Positions 25,902 through 34,640 of a DNA stretch of 64,000 nt are shown piece after piece. The notes under the pieces were generated by a model. That model was given only the letters and a program-made list of their open reading frames with translations, was not told the origin of the DNA and searched no databases. The DNA is taken from contig NZ_CP037952.1 in the NCBI RefSeq assembly GCF_004358345.1, forward strand, positions 4,960,001-5,024,000, in the 5' to 3' direction. The position numbers were made by a program, and so were the translations under genes. Origin of the DNA: Parashewanella spongiae. GTDB taxonomy: Bacteria; Pseudomonadota; Gammaproteobacteria; Enterobacterales; Shewanellaceae. Position 1 is the first letter of the stretch. The number at the start of each line of letters is the position of its first letter.

Positions 25902-28838
25902 CTACACAGGTATTCTCACTTTTTCTTTATCAACGCCATTACGACAGCTTGGTTGTTCGTTACCTCTGAAGTTACTGCATCCCCAAAATTCCTTATTGCC
26001 ACTTTTTCGTAATACCATGTCACCACCGCATTTACTGCACAGTGGGGCGATGTAGCCACAGTGGCTATTGATACACGCTTTGAATCCCTTATAGCGCTTT
26101 CTTGTCATTGGGCCTGAGCATCTAGGACAACCCTTTTCTTTGTGATCGCATAGTGGGTAATGTGAGCAAGAATAAAACTGACCGAACTTACTGGTTCTTG
26201 GCTGCAGTGTCCCCGTCGTGCATTGCTGGCAATTTATTTGTTCAAATAGTTTTTGCACGTCAGAAGTAGCAAACTCATCCAGCTCTATAGGGTACTTTTC
26301 CTTAATGAGTTCAACCACAAACGGACTCACATTGGTCATGTCAGCTAAGACATAAGCTCGATGTTTGGCACGGGTTAAGGCTACGTAAAATAAACGACGC
26401 TCTTCTGCAAATTTGAATGCTTCCTCCTTTGGAAGCATGGCATCTAACAGTGGTGGCGTCACTTTCATTGATGGGAAACCATGAAGTCCGGTAGTCAATC
26501 CCATAATGATCACATAATCAGCCTCTTTACCTTTTGAAGCGTGGAATGATTGATTTTCTATTTCAAGATTTGGGAATTGACTTTTCAACGCATTCAAATG
26601 GGTTAAGTCGGGAAGCTGATACCAAAACCGAGCGAGTAAATAGACTTTTTGTTTTGATGTTTGGTTACTTATCTTGTTATTGATAGCTGCTAGGGCTTGA
26701 GTTACTGCATCTGGAGTCGGTTCTTCATTTGTTGCACCTTGATTTGCTCCCCGGCGGAGAATGGATACAGCAGCGTGCTTCACTTGTTTGAATGAGCGAA
26801 TGTCTTTCTTCAATTGAACAGGGTTTTGAGTGACAAACTGAGTGGCTACTTCACCGATGGCATTATTAAACCGAAAGGTACAATCTAAATAGGTTTTAGC
26901 CGTTGGACCAAAGTACTGAGTAAAATTGGTCGTTAAGCTCACATCAGCACCACTAAAGCGATAAATAGCTTGCCAATCGTCACCCACACAAAATACCGAT
27001 GCCTTGGCATTTGAATCACGCAGCGCTCGCACTAACCTTGCTCTAGGCTCTGAGATATCTTGAAACTCATCAACCATAATGTACTTCCAAGGCGCTGAAA
27101 ATTGCCCTTGTTCAACATAATTAATAGCTGTGCTTATCATATCTTCAAAATCAATCTCAGATCGTTCTGACAAGTGTTGCTGATATCGAAGTAAGATAGG
27201 TTCAAGCAGCTCAAGCGCTTTTGTCATTTGTAACCTATCAGCCGCATTGTTCAGTACTCGCTGTAATCTTTGCTCGTCTAAACAAGCCGCTTTATACAAA
27301 CCAATTAGCTGACTGAATAGCTTAGCCATTGCAGTGACTCGGCCAAGTTCACGTAAAGTCTCTAGTATGGCTTCATCTGGTAGCGGATATAATTCAGTGT
27401 TCAGTTGCTGCAAAGTGTGAGCTAATACATCCGTTAAATTGCCTTTGCGTTGCTGGTGGTAAAATAACTCAATACAAATCGTTTGATGTTGGTTATGTAA
27501 GTCTCGCTTCCATTGCATGGACTCATGGTAAACGTTTTGATCAACATAAGGTGCCGTATTGCCTTCTTCATCAATACCGTAATATTCAATATAAATATCG
27601 AGCTCAGGCAAATAAAAATCAGGTTCGTATTGGCGAAAATCAACACTTCTTACATCATGTTGATATTTCGCCTCATACTGATACTCAATGCCATTTTGAA
27701 ATAACCAATTTGCGATATACAGCTCACCAAAGCTTTTTACTTTTTCACCTTTCAATGTGCGGATATCGTTATCATTGAGATAGGAAAAGTATTCGCCTTC
27801 TGTTTCAAATTCAAAAGGGCTTTTTTCAACATAATAATACTGGCTAAAGTAGGTAAAGAGTTTCTTACGATAATCATCTTCTAAGATGAGTGATTCAAGT
27901 TGATCGTGTACCCACTTATCTTTGGCTTTTTCGTCATTCACCCAAGGTGATAAACTCGGTTTGGCTTGCTCAACTTCTGCAATGATTTTCATGCCTAAAC
28001 TATGAAAGGTACTGGCTTTAATACTATCAGTATGCAGTTTTATCTTGATTCGCTCGTCCATTTCATCGGCGGCTTTTTTACCATAAGCCAACAACAGAAT
28101 ATCAGTAGCACTGGCTTGCTGACTTTCTATCAGATATCCGGCTCGACCTACCATGACGCTCGTCTTTCCTGTTCCGGCTCCCGCTAACAGTAAGTTATTG
28201 TTGTCATCAATCACGCAAGCTTTCCGCTGCTTATCCGTCAACGGGTTTGACTCAACACTTTGAAAGAAATCGGCGTATTTGATGAGCTGAGACTGAACGT
28301 AATCATCACGTACTTGTTGTATATCTGACTCTTTCCATTGATGTATCGTACATAGCTTAATAAGCATCTGTTGAAGTGATTGAGGAAAATGTTGTGCTCT
28401 CGCTTCACTCCAAGGAAACCAGCGACGGTACTCCCTATCGACTCGTTGTGCTATCAACTCTAGTCTGGAGTGGCGTAAATATTCTTGCGTACATGCTTGA
28501 TCGATTTTAGCGAGTAACTTTTCTAAATGACTCGTATTATGCACAGCCCAGCAGTCTTCAATGAGTGAAGCGAATTTGTGTTTAGACAGATAACCCAGAA
28601 ACGGGATCTGAATTTGTTTACCACCAGCATTAAAGCATAAGATCAAACCCAGCCAACTCCAAACAAACTCAGGCGGTCTGTTAAGCTGTTCCCATGGTAT
28701 GCAGGTTACTTTGGTATTGTTACTGTCTTTAAAAGAAAAATTAGTATCTGTCAGCTCTACAGCCGAAAATCTTGGCTGGAGTATACGCCCAATCCAAGAC
28801 AATGAAATTTTGTGTGATGACAACTTAACACCTACCAC
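25902..28838 (-). CDS. HelD-type UvrD/Rep superfamily helicase with topoisomerase zinc fingers
   Basis: This 978-residue SF1 helicase resembles DNA helicase IV (HelD) along its first two thirds. It shows a HelD N-terminal region, NPLTDKQRKACV, Walker A GAGTGKT (220-226), AYGKKAADEMDERI, the inserted PD-(D/E)XK-like segment (PDFYLPELDIYIEYYG near 410), Walker B VDEFQDISEP and a helicase C part ending RRLFYVALTRAKH. It then adds three CxxC...C modules (about 870-970) like the C-terminal zinc fingers of topoisomerase I. E. coli HelD is about 684 residues, so the tail is extra. It may be a DNA repair or defence helicase; its place at the island's left end suits either. Confidence 0.88.
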   Translation of the reverse strand: MVGVKLSSHKISLSWIGRILQPRFSAVELTDTNFSFKDSNNTKVTCIPWEQLNRPPEFVWSWLGLILCFNAGGKQIQIPFLGYLSKHKFASLIEDCWAVHNTSHLEKLLAKIDQACTQEYLRHSRLELIAQRVDREYRRWFPWSEARAQHFPQSLQQMLIKLCTIHQWKESDIQQVRDDYVQSQLIKYADFFQSVESNPLTDKQRKACVIDDNNNLLLAGAGTGKTSVMVGRAGYLIESQQASATDILLLAYGKKAADEMDERIKIKLHTDSIKASTFHSLGMKIIAEVEQAKPSLSPWVNDEKAKDKWVHDQLESLILEDDYRKKLFTYFSQYYYVEKSPFEFETEGEYFSYLNDNDIRTLKGEKVKSFGELYIANWLFQNGIEYQYEAKYQHDVRSVDFRQYEPDFYLPELDIYIEYYGIDEEGNTAPYVDQNVYHESMQWKRDLHNQHQTICIELFYHQQRKGNLTDVLAHTLQQLNTELYPLPDEAILETLRELGRVTAMAKLFSQLIGLYKAACLDEQRLQRVLNNAADRLQMTKALELLEPILLRYQQHLSERSEIDFEDMISTAINYVEQGQFSAPWKYIMVDEFQDISEPRARLVRALRDSNAKASVFCVGDDWQAIYRFSGADVSLTTNFTQYFGPTAKTYLDCTFRFNNAIGEVATQFVTQNPVQLKKDIRSFKQVKHAAVSILRRGANQGATNEEPTPDAVTQALAAINNKISNQTSKQKVYLLARFWYQLPDLTHLNALKSQFPNLEIENQSFHASKGKEADYVIIMGLTTGLHGFPSMKVTPPLLDAMLPKEEAFKFAEERRLFYVALTRAKHRAYVLADMTNVSPFVVELIKEKYPIELDEFATSDVQKLFEQINCQQCTTGTLQPRTSKFGQFYSCSHYPLCDHKEKGCPRCSGPMTRKRYKGFKACINSHCGYIAPLCSKCGGDMVLRKSGNKEFWGCSNFRGNEQPSCRNGVDKEKVRIPV

Positions 28839-28897
28839 TCACTACAAACGAGCATTAATTTGCTACTAAAGAAGCAGCATTATGAATCTAAACCGTA

Positions 28898-29467
28898 CTA
28901 ATGACCACAATGCTGTCGTTTACATGGTTTGCCATCACCATCACCGTCCATGATGGTGCCAGGACAGTTGTTCAAATAAAATGTTGCCTCTGCGCATGAC
29001 CTCATCTCTGAGCAATGTTTCTTACCGTTACAGCTGAACTTCTGAGAGCTTCTTGATGGCCCACTTTCAAAGGTTCGAGTAGGTTCGACCGGAACAGGCT
29101 CAAATATTGGTGCACTGTTTATTGGAGTATGAGGTGCTGTTATCTTTGTATATTGCTGGTAGAGATAAACGCCACCAGCAAGTAGGGCGATAATAACCAA
29201 CTTACTCATAAAACTTGATTTTTTTCTATGTGTCTTGCGCTTACGTTGCGCTTTTTTGGCGACACCTTCAATTCGGCAATGTACCGCTCTTTGCTTTCCA
29301 TCGCTTTGTGTCTCAACATCAAAATGAATAACGTCACCAATAACAGGTTTTCGAGACATGTGCTTGAGTGCGGAAATATGAATAAACGTGTTGGAGTTAA
29401 ACGAACTGGAATATATGAAACCAAACCCTCGTTCATCATTCCATGATTTTAATATTCCTTGGTACAT
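28898..29467 (-). CDS. Cold-shock-domain membrane protein with excalibur domain
   Basis: This 189-residue protein has a cold-shock-like nucleic-acid-binding domain at the N terminus (YQGILKSWNDERGFGFIYSS, about 1-68), a basic linker (KRKTHRKKSS), one membrane helix (about 86-103) and a C-terminal excalibur domain (about 143-187). The last carries the calcium-loop-like DGDGDGKPC with conserved cysteines. By the positive-inside rule the cold-shock domain is cytoplasmic and excalibur periplasmic. The function is unknown. It is transcribed in the same direction as the HelD-like gene, 59 bp upstream of it. Confidence 0.75.
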   Translation of the reverse strand: MYQGILKSWNDERGFGFIYSSSFNSNTFIHISALKHMSRKPVIGDVIHFDVETQSDGKQRAVHCRIEGVAKKAQRKRKTHRKKSSFMSKLVIIALLAGGVYLYQQYTKITAPHTPINSAPIFEPVPVEPTRTFESGPSRSSQKFSCNGKKHCSEMRSCAEATFYLNNCPGTIMDGDGDGKPCKRQHCGH

Positions 29468-29504
29468 CAGAGTCTCTTATTGTAATTGTGTTGTGAATCT
29501 AATA

Positions 29505-29897
29505 TTACTTTCCACGACTTGCTAAGCCAAAAATGAGAGCCGTTAGTGCCGCTCCAACAACGAAACCTTTCACACCAGTATTGTCTTTATTCTCTTGCTT
29601 AGACTTAGAGGTGTTTCCTCGTACTTGAGGCTCAACTTTAACGCTATTACTTTGTAACTTACCTACGGTAGTAGTTAACTGTTGAAAAAGTTCATTAGGA
29701 TCGATGCCTAAAGCTTCTGCGCATTGAAACATTTGATCTATCGAGAAAGCTGACCGTCCTGACTCTAACCTACTGTAGCTAGCTTGCGACAAACCTACCC
29801 TTTCTGCGACTTCTCCTTGCTCTAAATTCATAGCTTTTCGGTTGTTAGCAATGACAGCACCAAAAATTGCTGAATATGAAGTGAGTTCTTCAGACAT
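29505..29897 (-). CDS. XRE-family regulator with C-terminal hydrophobic segment
   Basis: This 130-residue protein has a Cro/CI helix-turn-helix (about 12-70; GEVAERVGLSQASYSRLESGRSAFS) and a C-terminal hydrophobic stretch GFVVGAALTALIFGLASRGK after a polar linker, suggesting membrane anchoring. It is divergent from the LRAT gene, and a palindrome in the 94-bp gap may be its operator. It probably regulates itself and one or both flanking transcripts. Confidence 0.8.
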   Translation of the reverse strand: MSEELTSYSAIFGAVIANNRKAMNLEQGEVAERVGLSQASYSRLESGRSAFSIDQMFQCAEALGIDPNELFQQLTTTVGKLQSNSVKVEPQVRGNTSKSKQENKDNTGVKGFVVGAALTALIFGLASRGK

Positions 29898-29914
29898 ATG
29901 ATCACCTTAAAAAA

Positions 29915-29940
29915 ATGCTTGCATAAAAATAAAAATGCAA
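29915..29940. promoter_or_regulatory. Putative operator in the XRE/LRAT intergenic gap
   Basis: A palindrome ATGCTTGCAT (29915-29924) is followed by a half-site ATGCAA (29935-29940) in an A-rich stretch between divergent genes. Its link to the XRE protein is inference. Confidence 0.4.
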
Positions 29941-29991
29941 TAATATAGCTCTTACAACATAATTATCGTTAAACGTAAACTGAGTTATAAA

Positions 29992-30453
29992 GTGGAAATG
30001 GATTTAAATATAGGTGATTTACTGTACCGAAGCAAGGGGATTGTTCAGCATGTAGGAGTATTTCTTGGTGGCAATAAGGTGCTTCATAACTCACCGGACT
30101 GTAATACTGCAATTGTATCGCTTGAAAAATTTTCAGCGGACAAGCCAATTAAAGTAGTTCGTCGCAGCATTAAAGAACCAGAATTCTTCAAGCAAAGAAT
30201 CGATTACGCTTTAACAATAGAAAAAACATACAACCCATTCAGCTATAACTGTGAACAACTGGCAACTTATGTCGTAGAAGGGAACAGTCAGAGTAAGCAA
30301 ATAGTGGGGACAGTTATTGGGAGCGCTATTGGGTTAATCGTTGATAGAGTTTTCAACTTAAAATCCCCTGTTCTTTCAATGGCTGCTGGTGGTATTGCTG
30401 GTTGTGCTGTAATCAATAAACAGAGGCAATATGACTCTAAGGTACATGTCTAA
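29992..30453 (+). CDS. LRAT-domain (NlpC/P60 superfamily) membrane protein 1
   Basis: This protein of about 153 residues is of the lecithin:retinol acyltransferase-like fold, in which a Cys/His enzyme acts on phospholipid or amide bonds. All expected residues are visible: His in VQHVGVFLG, a second His in KVLHNSPD and Cys in SYNCEQLATYV. The C terminus has two hydrophobic stretches (about 100-118 and 125-142), so it is probably membrane bound. The start is GTG 29992 or ATG 29998; no clear ribosome-binding site distinguishes them. A second LRAT protein is at 39.3 kb on the same island. The role is unknown; a toxin or anti-phage effector is possible. Confidence 0.75.
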   Translation: MEMDLNIGDLLYRSKGIVQHVGVFLGGNKVLHNSPDCNTAIVSLEKFSADKPIKVVRRSIKEPEFFKQRIDYALTIEKTYNPFSYNCEQLATYVVEGNSQSKQIVGTVIGSAIGLIVDRVFNLKSPVLSMAAGGIAGCAVINKQRQYDSKVHV

Positions 30454-30492
30454 ACGGTCTGTACAGCACCAAACCATAAAGCCCAATGCTTA

Positions 30493-31557
30493 TCAAACTT
30501 GAGCGTTTAGTTGTAACCAGTTTTGAGCTTTTAAACGTTCAAAAGCTGAAACAATATGGCTTGGTTTCATACTGGCTTTATGCTCATTCCAGCTATGTAC
30601 TCTTTGTATAAGATCAGTTTCAGTGAGATCAATATTCGCTGAATCTTGAGTCGCAACCCAATGAACTGTTGACAATAGTTCCATCCCATTTTGAGATTCA
30701 AAACCTTCAATCAAATTGGCGACTTGCTCAAACCTTTTTTTAGTTTCTGGCTCCGATTCAAGAAACTCAAAAGCATCTCTGACGGCATCATCTTTAAGTG
30801 AAATAGGCGTTTCTGGTTTATTTTTACCATCGCCATAGCCAGTAATGAAATGCCCATCCATTCTCTCTAACACATGTCTTAATACATCTGCATAAGGTCC
30901 GAAATGATGTTTAACAAAATGAACTTTATTTAGATGCTCACCTGTCGCAGTTAAAAAATAAACCAGCTTTTGCACTTCTAGTAACGACAATCTATACCCA
31001 AACCCAGTCGATAAGTAACGGTCAATTAAACCAATAATTGCTGCTCGGCCTTTGGTCATTTTAGGTCGTTTAGTGTTATTTATCATTTGTTCAGCCTGTG
31101 GTGATTGCTGAGGTGGATAAACCCGCCAATCAACTTCTGGCATATCTGATAAAGAGCGCTCTATTAGACTGTAGACCTCTTGCCAATTCAGTCCACCAAG
31201 ACCACTACCCAAAGCAGGTATCGCAACTGACTTTAAACCAAGTCGATTCACTTCTTTTTTTAAATCTACCAGCCCTTGCTCAATATATTCAATCTTAGAT
31301 TTTGCTTTCCAGTGCGCTTTAGTTGGAAAGTTGATGATATAAAAAGGGCTGCTCATGCTATTAAGTTCCACAGATAGCACTTTGCCTGTTACTAAAGAAT
31401 CATCATCACATGCTTTTTTATAAACAGTAAAATTATGAGGAAAGGCTTTTTTGAACTGCAAGGCTAACCCTTTGCCCATTACACCAACAGTATTTACCGT
31501 ATTAATAATGGCGTCGGCTTGGTCATGTAGAATATTACCTGTTAATTGAGTGATCAT
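30493..31557 (-). CDS. darG: DarG-type macrodomain antitoxin (DNA ADP-ribosyl glycohydrolase)
   Basis: DarG removes ADP-ribose from thymidine in DNA and also binds DarT. The 354-residue protein has an N-terminal macrodomain (about 1-155) with QADAIINTVNTVGVMGKGLALQFK and VAIPALGSGLGGLNW, and a C-terminal alpha-helical region (about 180-354; LSLLEVQKLVYFL ... FGPYADVLRHVLERM) typical of DarG. It follows darT by 10 bp in the same direction, and the pair forms the end of a run starting with the McrB-like gene. Confidence 0.93.
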   Translation of the reverse strand: MITQLTGNILHDQADAIINTVNTVGVMGKGLALQFKKAFPHNFTVYKKACDDDSLVTGKVLSVELNSMSSPFYIINFPTKAHWKAKSKIEYIEQGLVDLKKEVNRLGLKSVAIPALGSGLGGLNWQEVYSLIERSLSDMPEVDWRVYPPQQSPQAEQMINNTKRPKMTKGRAAIIGLIDRYLSTGFGYRLSLLEVQKLVYFLTATGEHLNKVHFVKHHFGPYADVLRHVLERMDGHFITGYGDGKNKPETPISLKDDAVRDAFEFLESEPETKKRFEQVANLIEGFESQNGMELLSTVHWVATQDSANIDLTETDLIQRVHSWNEHKASMKPSHIVSAFERLKAQNWLQLNAQV

Positions 31558-31567
31558 AATTTTCCTA

Positions 31568-32176
31568 TCAATAGTACCAATCAGGTTTTACTATCACCTT
31601 TGGCTGGTGGTTAGCACCTTCTAGCAAGATATTAACCTCTTGCGCCATTTCATCAGTTTTCACACCAATGTATTGAATCACATTCCAGTTTACGCTTTCG
31701 AAGGCCAAAAACTCAGCTTGTTTTTCTTCTTTAATTGCCGACCAAAAACGCTCTTTTGAAATCTTATCTATATCAAGCTCGTGAATCCTACTAAAGTCAT
31801 CTATCTGTTCTGCGTAATCTAAATCAGCGTGAATGTCGGTAAAAAAGCAGCCAGAGTTTGTCTGACGAACCTTATCAGTATTACTGATCAAGTGTAGTAT
31901 ACGGTCTTGTCCACCTTCAAAATCAGCATAACCACGATGAATCACATATAACATTACTGAACGAGGACAAAAGTTAAAAGGGACATACTGACCTATAGTA
32001 CCACCAGCTGAGACACGAACAGGACGACGTAAACGGCGATCTTTAATATGGCTATAGCCTATATTCTGGTTTACCAACTCCAGTTCAATACGCTTTGAAT
32101 CTGACCACAAGCAACCTTGCTTAAGAATACTGGTTAGGTTATCAATATGAGTAATATGCGAAATTTTAACTGTCAT
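31568..32176 (-). CDS. darT: DarT-type toxin (ssDNA thymidine ADP-ribosyltransferase)
   Basis: DarT ADP-ribosylates thymidine in single-stranded DNA using NAD+, halting replication; DarTG systems abort phage infection. The 202-residue product (old DUF4433) has the NAD-binding start ISHITHIDNLTSILKQGCLW, a basic segment DRRLRRPVRVSAGGTIGQYVPFNFCPRSVMLY split over about 45-78, and the catalytic-Glu-like QAEFLAFESVNW near 155. It is upstream of darG with 10 bp between, and downstream of the McrC-like gene (60 bp). Confidence 0.93.
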   Translation of the reverse strand: MTVKISHITHIDNLTSILKQGCLWSDSKRIELELVNQNIGYSHIKDRRLRRPVRVSAGGTIGQYVPFNFCPRSVMLYVIHRGYADFEGGQDRILHLISNTDKVRQTNSGCFFTDIHADLDYAEQIDDFSRIHELDIDKISKERFWSAIKEEKQAEFLAFESVNWNVIQYIGVKTDEMAQEVNILLEGANHQPKVIVKPDWYY

Positions 32177-32236
32177 ATCTTTAGTATTATTTCCACTTTA
32201 AACTCGAATAATATTATTAAAATAACCAAATTTGGC

Positions 32237-34621
32237 TTACTCGCATACACTACGTTCATAAACAGGGCTGATTTCACTAAATATTGTAGCCTCTTGCATT
32301 TCGCCTAGCTTAGCCAGCTTTAATGATTGTCTAAATCCAGAAGAGTGATCGCATTGGATAGCTTGGCACAATGTTACTACTTCACTAAGTTCAAGTAGCC
32401 AATATAGGTCTTCCCCAACTTGTGATACATCAATGCCTGATTGCTGAGCAGAAATCTCATCACGTTGCTTCTGTGTTGCTTTTTTGATCCTATAAACCTT
32501 TGTAATTTCAAGCGAGCTAGCATTACTCTCAATGATCGCTAAATAGCTTAACTCTTGTGCAATATGCTTCCCAAACTTTGCATCAAAGACGGAAACAGGG
32601 ATATGAAACCACTTTGCAGTCCCATTATTGAAGCCGTCGTAGTAAGTTTGATCTCGCTCTTCACCAAGTTTTGAAATCAATACAAGGTCGTGGTGTAAAA
32701 CCTGCTTCATATCCGAATACGGAATTCTTGCAGGTTCATTAACATAAAGTGCATCACGTATAAAATCCGTTGAATAACTGAACGAACCTGCACCTAACTG
32801 CTGCAATAAAAAGTTTTCTAGCCAAACGTTTTTATATTCATCAGTGCTCGGTAACATAGCAAACGCACCAATACCAACTTCATTGATTACAGTTTGATAT
32901 GGGTTATCTGCTTTTTCTTGATTATAAAAACCTGGATATAAAGCAAATGCACCAAAAACTGGACGGCTTTTTGACTCAAAATCACTTTGGTTATCAATTC
33001 TAATTAGTGCATCACGATAACGGTGCATCTGATTGATAGCATCATCAGGTACATAATCATTGCAATCAATATCATCGGTATCATAACGGTTATTTTTACT
33101 CTTTATACGATACTTAGCATCAAACAACCAAATACACTTCTTACCATCAGGGAACGTGACTTCTAGTAAAATATCGGGTTTTTGTGTTACCCCAAATGAA
33201 CGAATATATTTACTTGTTCGACGAAAGACGGGCTCATGCGCTAATCGTGCATTGAGGCCATCGAGTCGACCAAACTCAAAGGCCCCCGCCCCAGTTAATC
33301 CATCTTCTAGCTGTAACTCAAAATAATCATTCAGCTTTAACTTTGATTTCAGTTGCGCTTTTTCTTGGAACCCAAGTACATTAATTAAGATTTTTCGAAT
33401 TTCTAAAAAGCACCATACTTCATATGTCTCTGCGACAGACTTCATTGACACTGTAGAGTGCTTGGATAAAACATCTAGGTAGTATTTTAATTCCTGCCAC
33501 GTCTTATAAACAGTGCTGTAGCCCGTCTTTTGCTGTAGCACTAAAGATTCACGTTGCTGCCCATTGAAATTGCCAACTTCTTTTAAAAAGCTCTGCCTTT
33601 CCATTTGTAATAATGGCTGTTGCCAAGTTTTCAACTCGTTCAGGAAGTGCTCTGATAAACGGGAGTAGGTTTTATTATTTTTATTATTATAAAGTTCGAG
33701 CTGTTTTAATATTTGTTCTAATTGATGCTTACATTGAATAACGACCATTTTGATGTAGCGGTTTTCAGGCGTGTCGACGCTGAGGTGCTTTTTTTTCTGC
33801 TGGTAACGCCCATCATAAATTTTATTAACGATATCCTCTCTAACCTGCTCAGCTAAGCGATTGGGTAAGCGGCCTTTTAGTCGATCAGCTTTAGTATTAA
33901 AGTTTTTATTCTGTAGTCGATTATGAGGAGAGTTTGCTATGATTTTTAACCCAAGTTCAAATGCTTCCCTCAACATCTTAAACTGAGCCAGCCACAACAA
34001 CGGGAAATTACCACGATTCTGGCTCTTAGCTGCATTTTGTTCTGTCTTTTCCGCTAGGCTAAAACGCCATAATGGAAAAGCCTGGTCAATACATCGATAC
34101 ATAGAAGGCAAATCTTTATGAAGCTGCATTTTCGTTGGTAAAACTTCTAAAGTAAGCTTAAATTGCTTTATATTGCCTTCAATCTGAAGGGTAAGTGGCA
34201 AAGTCAATTGTCCGATATCATTACTGGTATTGATTGTGCCTATTAGGCTTGCTGCGCTATGTTTACGCTTCGGCGTAAAACGAAAAGCGTCAGAAACCCC
34301 TTTTAAAGGGTGAGTAATAAAAGCCTGCTCAACGCCTTTTTGTAAAAATATCCACTCAAATTGGTAGAAAGCATTTTCAAAAAATATGGGCTTGGGGATA
34401 ATGACTTCAGACACAGGCAACTCGTCTATAAACTCATAATTTTGACCACATAGGGTTATTTTTTCTGGGCTAATTTCCGGTTTAATTTGCAGCAGACTAG
34501 GTAGAAGCTCAGCACCTCTTAGGCTAAGCATATTGAAATAAGTATTCTGCCTAGCTTCTAAGTGCTGGCTACTTATCGTTAACTCCCACTCGGGTGTTTC
34601 TATACAAATCAGAGCTTGCAT
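32237..34621 (-). CDS. McrC-like DUF2357 nuclease subunit
   Basis: This 794-residue protein has an N-terminal beta-rich DUF2357 region, a helical middle (about 250-400) and a PD-(D/E)XK nuclease centre. The centre is visible as YEVWCFLEIRKIL, TQKPDILLEVTFPDG and WLFDAKYRIK (Asp ... Glu-x-Thr / Asp-Ala-Lys). The pairing with an McrB-like AAA+ NTPase starting 19 bp upstream marks a McrBC-related, modification-dependent restriction system. The C-terminal part (about 600-794) is not recognised. Target base modification is unknown. Confidence 0.85.
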   Translation of the reverse strand: MQALICIETPEWELTISSQHLEARQNTYFNMLSLRGAELLPSLLQIKPEISPEKITLCGQNYEFIDELPVSEVIIPKPIFFENAFYQFEWIFLQKGVEQAFITHPLKGVSDAFRFTPKRKHSAASLIGTINTSNDIGQLTLPLTLQIEGNIKQFKLTLEVLPTKMQLHKDLPSMYRCIDQAFPLWRFSLAEKTEQNAAKSQNRGNFPLLWLAQFKMLREAFELGLKIIANSPHNRLQNKNFNTKADRLKGRLPNRLAEQVREDIVNKIYDGRYQQKKKHLSVDTPENRYIKMVVIQCKHQLEQILKQLELYNNKNNKTYSRLSEHFLNELKTWQQPLLQMERQSFLKEVGNFNGQQRESLVLQQKTGYSTVYKTWQELKYYLDVLSKHSTVSMKSVAETYEVWCFLEIRKILINVLGFQEKAQLKSKLKLNDYFELQLEDGLTGAGAFEFGRLDGLNARLAHEPVFRRTSKYIRSFGVTQKPDILLEVTFPDGKKCIWLFDAKYRIKSKNNRYDTDDIDCNDYVPDDAINQMHRYRDALIRIDNQSDFESKSRPVFGAFALYPGFYNQEKADNPYQTVINEVGIGAFAMLPSTDEYKNVWLENFLLQQLGAGSFSYSTDFIRDALYVNEPARIPYSDMKQVLHHDLVLISKLGEERDQTYYDGFNNGTAKWFHIPVSVFDAKFGKHIAQELSYLAIIESNASSLEITKVYRIKKATQKQRDEISAQQSGIDVSQVGEDLYWLLELSEVVTLCQAIQCDHSSGFRQSLKLAKLGEMQEATIFSEISPVYERSVCE

Positions 34622-34640
34622 CCCTACCTACCACCCTTGT

